Of a DNA stretch of 8,039 nucleotides, positions 1 through 6,141 are shown in pieces. The stretch is taken from assembly GCA_964460935.1 (NCBI GenBank), contig CAYWSM010000150.1, positions 1 through 8,039 on the forward strand. The letters are read 5' to 3'. The DNA is from DATMXP01 sp964460935. GTDB taxonomy: Bacteria > Acidobacteriota > Terriglobia > Terriglobales > Acidobacteriaceae. Numbering within the stretch: position 1 is the stretch's first letter; the number at the start of each line of letters is the position of its first letter. A program made the position numbers and the translations under genes. Under the pieces are notes generated by a model, which saw nothing but the letters and a program-made list of their open reading frames with translations, was not told the DNA's origin and ran no database searches.

Positions 1-1440
1 TCCCCGAAAACACTAACGTCGCTGACGAGTGTTCTGCGGCAGGTGGTGAACGTGGTGGTGCTGCAAAACGAGCGCCGTAGCCTTCAGCAAGCGGATGTGG
101 TCATTCACGTCCCTCTGCAGGAATTCGAAAACACCGACTACACGGAAGGCGACGCGATTGAAGCCGTCGGATACAAGGCCGCCGAGAGCATGGCGGCCGC
201 GCTGAAGGACTACGAATTGAACGACGCCGATTGGCAGGAGTACTTGCGTGCCCGGCAAAGGAAAATCCGCCCGCAGCACGAGCGCGGTAGAGTCGTCGCC
301 GTCGAATCGCCTCAGCCGACAATCCAGCGCGACGCCTCACACGAACTGCAACGCAAGCTACCGGGCGAAGTGAGTCGTCAGCATATCGAGGATGCCTTGG
401 CCGGCGTCACTGCCGCTGCAAGCATTCCATCGGCCTACTACGGCTGGCAATCGGGCGACAATCCCGGATACCAAATCTCGCTGCAGGAGCGGCCTTCGGG
501 CGGAGAGGTGCTGATTCGTCCATCGCTCGGGCTGCAAGTCTCGGGCGGCGAACCCACCCGCGCGTCGCTGCATATCAGTACCGTTACAAATCCTACGAAC
601 GCATATAAGTCTCGTCTGCTGGGCGAAGGTTCCATTGGTTACGATCCCGGCATTCGCACCGAGTACTACAAGCCCTTTGATGGACGCGCCTACTTCATTG
701 CGCCGGGCGCGTTCATCCAGCGCACCCATATCGACTCCTACAACGGATCGCAAATCGAGGGACACGTCCGCGACCGTTTTGCCGGTACTCTCTACGGAGG
801 ACTTGGCACATGGCGATTCGTGCAGTGGCGGCTGGGAATCACCGCCGGATATGATCGCGTCAGCCAGCCCGTGCTCGCCAACGGCATCAACTCAGACAGC
901 ACGGCTTTCGCCAAACCCGAAACAACGCTGCTGATCGATACCCAGGACAAGGGCATCCTCCCCAGCCGCGGCACGCGCGCAAACGCCGCAGCCGGATACA
1001 GCATCCGAACGAACTCCTATCCTTACCTGAATGCGGCGTTCTCGCATTTCCAACCGCTGGAAAAGAAAAGCTCTCTTTTCTTCATCGGACGCGGCGCAAC
1101 GAGTTTCGGCCGCAACCTCGGCTATTACGATCAATTCACCGGCGGCGGATTCGCCGACCTGTCCGCGTTCCGTTTCCAGGAGTTCCACGCCAACACGCTC
1201 GCTACCGCCGGCGCCGGAGCGTACACGCCCATTCCCAAGATCTCGATTTCAGGATGGAAGCCACTGATCGCCACATGGTACGAAGTCGGCCGCTTCGACC
1301 AGGGCGCAAAGGGATGGTCCACCGAGCAGAGTGCATCTGCTGGTATTTTCGGCCCTACTCCGCTTGGAACCGCCGGCCTGGCACTGAGCTCCGACCAGAA
1401 CGGAAAACTGCGATTGCGCCTGGTGTTTGGCAGCTTCTAG
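1..1440 (+). CDS. Patatin-like phospholipase with C-terminal POTRA and Omp85-type barrel (5' truncated)
   Basis: The frame is open from base 1 and gives 479 visible residues, so the start and the patatin catalytic core lie left of the window. The first ~90 residues carry the typical end of a patatin domain: an ERRSLQQADVVIHVPL segment followed by the helix DAIEAVGYKAAESM. Residues ~97-165 look like one POTRA domain (VVAVES...LPGEVSRQHIEDALAG...YQISLQE). Residues ~170-479 alternate polar and hydrophobic residues as in an outer-membrane beta barrel. The protein ends in LRLRLVFGSF with a terminal Phe, the usual barrel-assembly signal. This order matches the PlpD family, in which a phospholipase A passenger is joined to its own 16-strand Omp85 translocator. 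The segment GGGFADLSAF sits where Omp85 proteins carry the L6 VRGF/Y-type motif, so that motif is divergent. A GTG at 43 falls inside the patatin domain and is not the real start. The class is fairly sure; whether the passenger is released or stays anchored is unknown. Confidence 0.85.
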   Translation, partial: SPKTLTSLTSVLRQVVNVVVLQNERRSLQQADVVIHVPLQEFENTDYTEGDAIEAVGYKAAESMAAALKDYELNDADWQEYLRARQRKIRPQHERGRVVAVESPQPTIQRDASHELQRKLPGEVSRQHIEDALAGVTAAASIPSAYYGWQSGDNPGYQISLQERPSGGEVLIRPSLGLQVSGGEPTRASLHISTVTNPTNAYKSRLLGEGSIGYDPGIRTEYYKPFDGRAYFIAPGAFIQRTHIDSYNGSQIEGHVRDRFAGTLYGGLGTWRFVQWRLGITAGYDRVSQPVLANGINSDSTAFAKPETTLLIDTQDKGILPSRGTRANAAAGYSIRTNSYPYLNAAFSHFQPLEKKSSLFFIGRGATSFGRNLGYYDQFTGGGFADLSAFRFQEFHANTLATAGAGAYTPIPKISISGWKPLIATWYEVGRFDQGAKGWSTEQSASAGIFGPTPLGTAGLALSSDQNGKLRLRLVFGSF

Positions 1441-1484
1441 TGTTGTTCGCACCGGGTGTGCGATACTGATTTGGCCAACCTCAA

Positions 1485-1573
1485 GCCGGGATGGCGGAAC
1501 TGGCAGACGCAGCGGACTCAAAATCCGCCGAGGTTTACCCCTCGTGGGGGTTCGACCCCCCCTCCCGGCACCA
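1485..1573 (+). tRNA. tRNA-Leu (anticodon CAA)
   Basis: This is a complete class II cloverleaf. The acceptor pairs GCCGGGA (1485-1491) with TCCCGGC (1563-1569), followed by A73 and an encoded CCA (1571-1573). The anticodon stem GCGGA/TCCGC encloses the loop CTCAAAA with anticodon CAA at 1519-1521, which reads the leucine codon UUG. The variable arm is GAGG-TTTACC-CCTC, and the T arm has a GGGGG/CCCCC stem with the loop TTCGACC. A73 and the long variable arm are normal for tRNA-Leu. It starts 44 bases after the patatin gene's stop codon; no convincing dedicated promoter was seen in that gap. It is a useful internal comparison for the abnormal tRNA downstream, because it shows that this genome can encode CCA. 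Confidence 0.97.
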
Positions 1574-1754
1574 ATTAAACTTCCATTCAAAGGTTTCTCC
1601 CGGACACCTTTCAGGCTTAAATCGAGCGCGAGGAACTGACGTTGGCAGTTATTGCAGCTTTGCTTGACGGCTCATACGAGGAGGTAATGAAGGCACTGCA
1701 ATGAAGAGACGAAGACTAGGCTTACCAAACTTTCCAATATTACTCATGCAAAAA
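1574..1754. other. Intergenic spacer with no convincing gene
   Basis: This stretch lies between the 3' end of tRNA-Leu and the bidirectional terminator. No RNA fold or credible protein was seen. A frame of 20 codons from a TTG at 1642 to the stop at 1702-1704 has an AGGA sequence seven bases upstream, but it is too short to support. No second copy of the tRNA-Leu 3' end that would mark an integration site was seen in the window. Confidence 0.5.
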
Positions 1755-1790
1755 GCGAAAGCCCCGGTTAGTCATTCCGGGGCTTTTCGC
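1755..1790. terminator. Bidirectional intrinsic terminator between two convergent tRNA genes
   Basis: The stem AAAGCCCCGG (1758-1767) pairs perfectly with CCGGGGCTTT (1777-1786) around a 9-base loop. GCG/CGC pairs extend it outside one bulged T. On the plus strand the stem runs into TTTT. On the minus strand the hairpin is followed by TTTTT (read from 1754 down to 1750). It can therefore end the plus-strand tRNA-Leu transcript and the minus-strand transcript carrying the unusual tRNA at 1867-1954. Confidence 0.8.
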
Positions 1791-1811
1791 GAAAACCAGT
1801 AGTACTGACGT

Positions 1812-1925
1812 CGCCTGTCAAGCACTTACAGTTTACAGCGGTTGTCAATACAGGCCAAGTAGCGAGCGGAGGGCGGCGGAATCGAACCGCAGTGGTTGAC
1901 AAGCCACTCAGCCGCTTGACAGGCG
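1812..1925. repeat. 12-base inverted repeat: anticodon arm of the 8/4 tRNA and its downstream complement
   Basis: CGCCTGTCAAGC at 1812-1823 (plus) recurs inverted as GCTTGACAGGCG at 1914-1925. The second copy is the 5' anticodon-stem bases and whole anticodon loop of the minus-strand 8/4 tRNA. A transcript that continues past the tRNA towards the terminator therefore carries a perfect antisense of its own anticodon loop. A second nested match occurs inside: the variable-loop sequence TTGTCAA (minus 1902-1896) is complementary to TTGACAA (minus 1848-1842). The two pairs are in nested order, so one long imperfect hairpin could form as an alternative to the cloverleaf. Confidence 0.6.
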
Positions 1926-1954
1926 GCGTCAAGTACCAACTAGCAACACCCTCC
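1867..1954 (-). tRNA. Non-canonical 8/4 tRNA (allo-tRNA type), long variable arm, anticodon GUC
   Basis: Read on the minus strand from 1954. The acceptor GGAGGGTG (1954-1947) pairs over 8 bp with CGCCCTCC (1875-1868), with one T-G wobble. The T arm has only a 4 bp stem, GCGG/CCGC, around the loop TTCGATT. A normal 7/5 reading would leave a T-C mismatch at the base of the T stem, whereas 8/4 pairs every base. The anticodon stem GCCGC/GCGGC (5 bp) holds the loop CTGTCAA, anticodon GUC (1920-1918), which is the aspartate anticodon. The variable arm is 20 nt with stem AGTGG/CCACT, which normal tRNA-Asp never has. The discriminator is G (1867), compatible with serine or aspartate identity. No CCA is encoded (CTC follows). 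The D region (19 nt, 1946-1928) contains AGTTGGTA but only weak stems: CTAGT/ACTTG with one mismatch around TGGT, or TTG/TGA with wobbles. Known 8/4 tRNAs of Acidobacteria show this class II body with varied anticodons and are thought to be missense suppressors or regulatory RNAs. A degenerate tRNA-Ser is the main alternative. Confidence 0.72.
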
Positions 1955-2090
1955 AGACGCTTTCGCCTGCCCATAGCCACCTTACAAACCACGCGGAACT
2001 AAGTCCGTGATCCTGCCTCTCTTCGACTGATTTTTGTTAGTGAAGATTTCCCGGAATGAAACTTATTGCAATTGCGAAGCCACTTGAACA

Positions 2091-2123
2091 AAAAAAGGCG
2101 CGAAGCTTGTCGGAGCTTCGCGC
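2091..2123 (-). terminator. Intrinsic terminator of ffh
   Basis: The 9 bp perfect stem GCGCGAAGC (2098-2106) / GCTTCGCGC (2115-2123) has an 8-base loop. Read on the minus strand it is followed, after one C, by six T residues (complement of 2096-2091). It lies about 40 bases past the ffh stop codon. A smaller ATCGG-TTTA-CCGAT hairpin (2138-2151) sits between the stop codon and the terminator. The rest of the gap back to the 8/4 tRNA (1955-2090) shows no gene; it must contain the tRNA promoter, but no clear -10/-35 pair stands out. Confidence 0.85.
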
Positions 2124-2161
2124 TTACTTTATTGATTATCGGTTTACCGATTACCGTTTTG

Positions 2162-3529
2162 TTATCTTCCCATCCCGCTTGGCATTCTCATCCCTGCCAA
2201 TTTGCGGGCGAAGCTCGCCTTGCCCATATCTTTGAACATCTTTTTCATTTGGGCATACTGCTTCAGCAGGTTGTTTACGTCGTGGACGGTCGTGCCTGAT
2301 CCGCGGGCGATTCGCTTGCGGCGCTGGCCGTTGATGGCGTCGTGGTGGTCGCGCTCATACTTGGTCATCGAGTTGATGATCGCCTCGACCTTTACCAGTT
2401 CGCGTTCGTCGAAGTTGTCGGCCGCATGCTGAAGACCCGCAAACGGACCGATCCGCGGCAACATTCCCAGAATGCTGGAGAACGATCCCATTTTGCGTAC
2501 CTGCCGCAGTTGATCGCGGAAATCTTCGAGAGAGAAGCCATCGCCCCCGAGCGCCTTCTTTGCGAACTCTTCGGCTTTCTTTTTATCGAGTGTGGCTTCC
2601 GCCTTCTCGACCAGCGACATGATGTCGCCCATGCCGAGAATGCGGCTGACGATGCGGTCAGGATGGAATGGTTCGAGCGCATCATACTTTTCACCGATGC
2701 CGATGAACTTGATCGGCTGGCCGGTAACGTTGCGGATCGAGAGCGCAGCACCGCCGCGCGCATCGCCGTCCATCTTGGTGAGGACAACGCCGGTGAGTGT
2801 CAGTCGCTTGTGAAACTCATCAGCGGACTTGACTGCGTCCTGGCCGGTCATCGAATCGGCGACGAACAGGATTTCGCTTGGGTTTAGCGTCGCCTTCAGC
2901 GCCTGCATTTCTTCCATCAACTGCTCGTCGATATGCAGACGTCCGGCGGTATCGACGATCAGCACATCGCAACCGTAGCTGGCCGCTTCGCGCCGGGCTT
3001 CTTTCGCCAGGCGGACAACATTTTCGGTGTTCGCTTGCTCCAGATTACCGACGTAGATCGGCGCCTTGATCGCGTCGGCGACGACTTTTAACTGGTCGCG
3101 GGCGGCTGGACGATAAACGTCCACCGAAACCAGCATCGGGCGGTGTCCGCCCTTTTTCAGCCAATTCGCCAGTTTGCCGGAGGTCGTCGTCTTACCGGAA
3201 CCTTGTAGTCCAGCCATCAGCACAACCGTAGGCGGCTGGGACGAGAACTTAAACTTCGCCGTGTCGTGGCCAAGGATGTTTGCCAGCTCATCGTGGACGA
3301 CCTTCACGAGCTGTTCGCCGGGGGAGAGGGCGGTCATAACCTCGGTACCGAGCGCCTTCTCGCGCACGTGGTCGATGAGTTCCTTGACGACCTTTACGTT
3401 GACGTCGGCCTCGAGCAGGGCCAGACGGATCTCCCGCAAGGCTTCACCGATGTTCTCTTCGGTGAGTTTTCCCTGTCCGCGCAGGTTCTTGAACGCGCGT
3501 TGTAGTTTTTCGCTTAGATTCTCAAACAC
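2162..3529 (-). CDS. ffh: Signal recognition particle protein Ffh (SRP54)
   Basis: This 455-residue GTPase binds 4.5S/SRP RNA and signal sequences of nascent membrane proteins, and hands ribosomes to the FtsY receptor at the inner membrane. The N domain begins MFENLSEKLQRAFKNLRGQG. The G domain contains G1 GLQGSGKT (107-114), the SRP-specific DVYRPAARDQL (137-147), DTAGR (193-197), TKMDG (251-255) and GIGE (277-280). The methionine-rich M domain follows from about residue 300. Its RNA-binding helix-turn-helix reads INGQRRKRIARGSGTTVHDVNN (about 399-420, shown in part: RRKRIARGSG). The length is normal for the family. The start is GTG at 3529; family alignment leaves no room for another. No Shine-Dalgarno sequence precedes it, and a perfect TATAAT lies six bases upstream. 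It is a single-gene unit here: the frequent partner rpsP does not follow, and a terminator comes next. It is divergent from the GH3 gene. Confidence 0.97.
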   Translation of the reverse strand: MFENLSEKLQRAFKNLRGQGKLTEENIGEALREIRLALLEADVNVKVVKELIDHVREKALGTEVMTALSPGEQLVKVVHDELANILGHDTAKFKFSSQPPTVVLMAGLQGSGKTTTSGKLANWLKKGGHRPMLVSVDVYRPAARDQLKVVADAIKAPIYVGNLEQANTENVVRLAKEARREAASYGCDVLIVDTAGRLHIDEQLMEEMQALKATLNPSEILFVADSMTGQDAVKSADEFHKRLTLTGVVLTKMDGDARGGAALSIRNVTGQPIKFIGIGEKYDALEPFHPDRIVSRILGMGDIMSLVEKAEATLDKKKAEEFAKKALGGDGFSLEDFRDQLRQVRKMGSFSSILGMLPRIGPFAGLQHAADNFDERELVKVEAIINSMTKYERDHHDAINGQRRKRIARGSGTTVHDVNNLLKQYAQMKKMFKDMGKASFARKLAGMRMPSGMGR

Positions 3530-3541
3530 ACTTTAATTATA
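3530..3541 (-). promoter_or_regulatory. Consensus -10 box giving a predicted leaderless ffh mRNA
   Basis: On the minus strand TATAAT (3541-3536) is followed by TAAAGT and then the GTG start codon. Normal sigma-70 spacing puts +1 on the G of GTG. No Shine-Dalgarno-like purine run occurs before the start. The -35 region at a 16-18 base spacer (around 3558-3565) is a poor match to TTGACA, so the call rests on the -10 box and its geometry. Confidence 0.55.
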
Positions 3542-3617
3542 GCCGGGAGATGCTCCGATCTGCCGGATAGCCAGAGGCTTAAGCTAGAACACCATCTCCC
3601 CTACGTGCGCGAAGTCG

Positions 3618-3653
3618 CTGACCGCGAGTAGCACGATTTGCTATCTTCGTCGC
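3618..3653 (+). promoter_or_regulatory. Candidate promoter of the GH3 gene, also with leaderless geometry
   Basis: CTGACC (3618-3623, 4/6 match to TTGACA) is separated by 18 bases from TATCTT (3642-3647, 4/6 match to TATAAT). CGTCGC and then the ATG at 3654 follow directly. As for ffh on the other strand, exactly six bases separate the -10-like hexamer from the start codon, and no Shine-Dalgarno sequence is present. The hexamers are weaker than the ffh box, so confidence is lower. Confidence 0.35.
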
Positions 3654-5576
3654 ATGAGGTTATCCCGGTTCCTAGCGCTCTTCCTCCTGCTTGCTTCCGT
3701 CCTTCCTCTCATTGCCAAAGATAAAGACAAGTACCTGAAGCCTCAGCCCATCAAGCTCGATAAAGAGGGCGAAAGGTGGGCGGAGAAGACGCTCAAGAAG
3801 ATGACCCTGGAAGAGAAGGTCGGCCAGATGTTCATGATCTGGGCGCGTGTGGAGTTCCAGAACATCGACAGTGCTGATTTTAAGAAGCTCACCGACGCCA
3901 TCACCAAGTACCACGTCGGAGGTTTCGGTGTGACGGTGCCGGTGGAATCGGGGTTGCTGGTTAAAGGCGATCCATATGAAGCCGCGATGCTGACCAACAA
4001 CCTGCAACGCGCGGCGAAAGTTCCCTTGTTCATGGCCGCCGATTTCGAGCGCGGCCTCACGATGCGGCTGAATGGGCCGACGATGTTTCCCTATGCCATG
4101 GCGTTCGGTGCAGCGGGTAAGCCGGAGTATGCAGAAGAATTCGGGCGGATTACTGGACTTGAAGCACGGGCGATCGGGATTCACTGGAATTGGTTCCCGG
4201 ATACCGACGTGAATTCCAATCCGGTAAATCCGGTCATCAATACACGGTCGTTCAGTGGCGATCCGCAACAGGTCGGCGAACTCGCCGCAGCCTATATCAA
4301 GGGTGCGCATGAGTCGGGCATGATGACTACGGCCAAGCATTTCCCTGGACACGGCGACACCGCCACCGATACGCACATCGGTTTCGCCATGGTGAACGGC
4401 AATCAGCAGAGGCTGGACTCGGTTGAACTTCCGCCGTTCCAGAAGGCGATCGAGACTGGCGTGGATTCGGTGATGATCGCGCATGTCACGGTTCCGGCAC
4501 TCGATCCCGATCCGAACCACGTAGCCAGCACATCCCCCAAAATTGTGACCGACCTGCTGAAGCACAAGATGGGATTTAAGGGCCTGGTCGTTACCGACGC
4601 CCTCGACATGAATGGCCTTATGCGTTTGTATTCGCAAGAGCCGGGGGTGAATCCTTCAGGCGCTGCTGCGGTTGCAGCCGTCGAGGCCGGCAACGACATG
4701 CTGATTATCCCGCACGACCTGGTCGGCGGCATTGATGGTGTAGTCAAAGCTGTCCGTGATGGCCAGATTTCGGAAAAGCAGATTGACGCTTCCGTGCTGA
4801 AAATTCTGAAAGCAAAAGCTTCCATCGGCCTGAACAAAGCCCGCCTGGTGGACCCCGAGGCTGTCGGCGAGTTGGTAGCACAGCCGCAGAATGTGGCAAA
4901 GGGACAACAGATCGCCGATGCCGCCGTCACTCTGGTTCGGGATAGCGGAACTGTGTTGCCATTTGAATATCGACGGGCGGGAACAATTGGCGGGGCGAGT
5001 CCGTATACAGAGGTGGCGAAGACTACCAACCGGACGGTGGTCGTCGTTTTCACCGACGATCTCCGCAGCGACATGGGGTGGACGTTCGCGCGGGATTTCC
5101 GGATGCGCGAAAACGATGCCAACGTAATGTTCGTGGAGGCATCGACGGCGGCTTCCATGACGAACCAGGTGATGACAGCCGTTCAGCAGGCGGAAAAGGT
5201 GGTCGTGCCGGTGTACTCGTTCCCGGTGGCCGGGCGCGTGATTCAGGGCCCTAATGGACCGATGAACAGCGTGGCCCTGCCGGAAGCGAGCGCCAACCTG
5301 CTGCACCAGATCCTAGGCGTGGCGGCGAAAAAGACGGTGGTGATGGCGATGGGGAACCCATACGTGGCGAGCGATTTCCCTGAAGTACAGACGTACCTGT
5401 GCACGTTTTCGTTTGCGCCAGTGTCGGAGCTAAGCGCAGTGAAGGCCCTGTTTGGAGAGATTCCGATTGGTGGACATCTGCCGGTCAACATCCCGGAGAT
5501 CGCACAACGGGGCGAGGGCATTAACCGTCCACAGATCTTAAAGGGGGTATTCAATCCCAATGTTTCAGGCAAATGA
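3654..5576 (+). CDS. Exported glycoside hydrolase family 3, beta-N-acetylhexosaminidase (NagZ-like)
   Basis: This 640-residue two-domain GH3 enzyme is expected to cleave terminal beta-linked N-acetylglucosamine from muropeptides or chitin fragments. Residues 1-21 form a signal peptide (MRLSR, then a hydrophobic run ending LPLIA), so it acts in the periplasm or outside. The (beta/alpha)8 domain spans ~40-395 and includes MTLEEKVGQMF, the ADFERG segment, and KHFPGHG (228-234). D239 and H241 fit the NagZ-type Asp-His acid/base dyad. VVTDALDM carries the nucleophile Asp315. The C-terminal alpha/beta/alpha sandwich runs ~410-615, as in the ~640-residue NagZ of Bacillus rather than the one-domain E. 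coli enzyme. The ATG at 3654 is chosen because it gives the complete signal peptide; no ribosome-binding site precedes it. Its 3' end overlaps the lipoprotein gene by 17 bases. The KHFPGHGxxxxDxH signature makes hexosaminidase much more likely than beta-glucosidase; the natural substrate is inferred. Confidence 0.93.
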   Translation: MRLSRFLALFLLLASVLPLIAKDKDKYLKPQPIKLDKEGERWAEKTLKKMTLEEKVGQMFMIWARVEFQNIDSADFKKLTDAITKYHVGGFGVTVPVESGLLVKGDPYEAAMLTNNLQRAAKVPLFMAADFERGLTMRLNGPTMFPYAMAFGAAGKPEYAEEFGRITGLEARAIGIHWNWFPDTDVNSNPVNPVINTRSFSGDPQQVGELAAAYIKGAHESGMMTTAKHFPGHGDTATDTHIGFAMVNGNQQRLDSVELPPFQKAIETGVDSVMIAHVTVPALDPDPNHVASTSPKIVTDLLKHKMGFKGLVVTDALDMNGLMRLYSQEPGVNPSGAAAVAAVEAGNDMLIIPHDLVGGIDGVVKAVRDGQISEKQIDASVLKILKAKASIGLNKARLVDPEAVGELVAQPQNVAKGQQIADAAVTLVRDSGTVLPFEYRRAGTIGGASPYTEVAKTTNRTVVVVFTDDLRSDMGWTFARDFRMRENDANVMFVEASTAASMTNQVMTAVQQAEKVVVPVYSFPVAGRVIQGPNGPMNSVALPEASANLLHQILGVAAKKTVVMAMGNPYVASDFPEVQTYLCTFSFAPVSELSAVKALFGEIPIGGHLPVNIPEIAQRGEGINRPQILKGVFNPNVSGK

Positions 5577-6141
5577 GTTCAAAAAAGTAAAAATTGCGGC
5601 TATCGCAGTGCTGATGTTGGCGGCGCTGGCCGCGTGTTCGGTCTCCACCCAGAAAGACGGCAATGGCGAAGACAAGAAGGTGGACATCAAGTTGCCCTTC
5701 ACGGAGATTCACGTTGGCTCCGATACCGGCGCTCAGGATGCCGGCATAAGTACATATCCGGGCGCCAAACCGAAGGAGGAAGCCAACGACAAGCATCGCG
5801 CCAACGTGCAGATCGGCGGCGAGAATTTCGGCGTTAAGGTAATTGCCGCCACTTATCTCAGTGACGATCCTCCGCAGAAGGTGATCGATTTCTACCGCAA
5901 GGATCTGTCGAAATATGGCAAGGTTCTCGAGTGTCCGAAGGGACTGAAAGAGAACCACGACAAAGACAATGAAGAATTGCGGTGCGACGATAAGGGTTCG
6001 GAAGAGCCCGGCAAACTCGACCTCGCCGTTGGTGTGCCGAGCCGGCAACACATTGTGGCGGTGAAACCGAGCGGAAAAGGCACCGAATTCTCTACCGTCT
6101 TCGTGCAGGTGAAGGGCGGCAAGAACGATCAGACAATGTAA
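5560..6141 (+). CDS. Small lipoprotein of unknown function
   Basis: This 193-residue protein has a charged N terminus, a hydrophobic stretch (IAAIAVLMLAALA) and a lipobox LAAC with lipidation site Cys26, so it should be anchored in the inner or outer membrane. The mature part is highly charged (many Lys, Asp, Glu). A region around residues 65-120 has the pattern YPGAKPKEE ... VKVIAATYLSDDPPQKVIDFYRKDLSKYG, a 'YPGA plus FYR' pattern I associate with small uncharacterised bacterial proteins. I cannot assign a function. Two more Cys occur in the C-terminal half (ECPKG and LRCDD) and could form a disulfide. The start at 5560 is the only one that includes the full signal sequence. A GGGGG run (5543-5547) 12 bases upstream is a distant ribosome-binding site, so coupling to the overlapping GH3 gene probably helps translation. 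Confidence 0.82.
   Translation: MFQANEFKKVKIAAIAVLMLAALAACSVSTQKDGNGEDKKVDIKLPFTEIHVGSDTGAQDAGISTYPGAKPKEEANDKHRANVQIGGENFGVKVIAATYLSDDPPQKVIDFYRKDLSKYGKVLECPKGLKENHDKDNEELRCDDKGSEEPGKLDLAVGVPSRQHIVAVKPSGKGTEFSTVFVQVKGGKNDQTM

Noticed and set aside
1621..1704. Plus-strand mini-frame ending in MKALQ, with TTG start at 1642 and an AGGA upstream
   Set aside because: Only 20 codons, a rare start and no recognisable homology; it could be a remnant but the evidence is too thin for a feature.
1867..1954. Ordinary tRNA-Asp(GTC) call
   Set aside because: A 20-base variable arm with a 5 bp stem, a 4 bp T stem, G at position 8 (paired) and a poor D arm do not fit tRNA-Asp, in spite of the anticodon and G73.
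1485..1954. Integrative element between the two tRNA genes
   Set aside because: No integrase, no duplicated tRNA 3' end and only about 290 bases between the genes.
1768..1992. Minus-strand open frame of 74 codons across the abnormal tRNA
   Set aside because: Its middle is a translation of the tRNA itself (a well-known false-protein pattern), and its 3' end translates the terminator.
2342..2887. Plus-strand open frame (181 codons) opposite ffh
   Set aside because: Antisense shadow of the conserved Ffh G and M domains with no family features.
3672..4637. Long minus-strand open frame (321 codons) opposite the GH3 gene
   Set aside because: It lies wholly inside a well-supported gene, is rich in His/Arg as expected of antisense reading of GC-rich codons, and has no motif.
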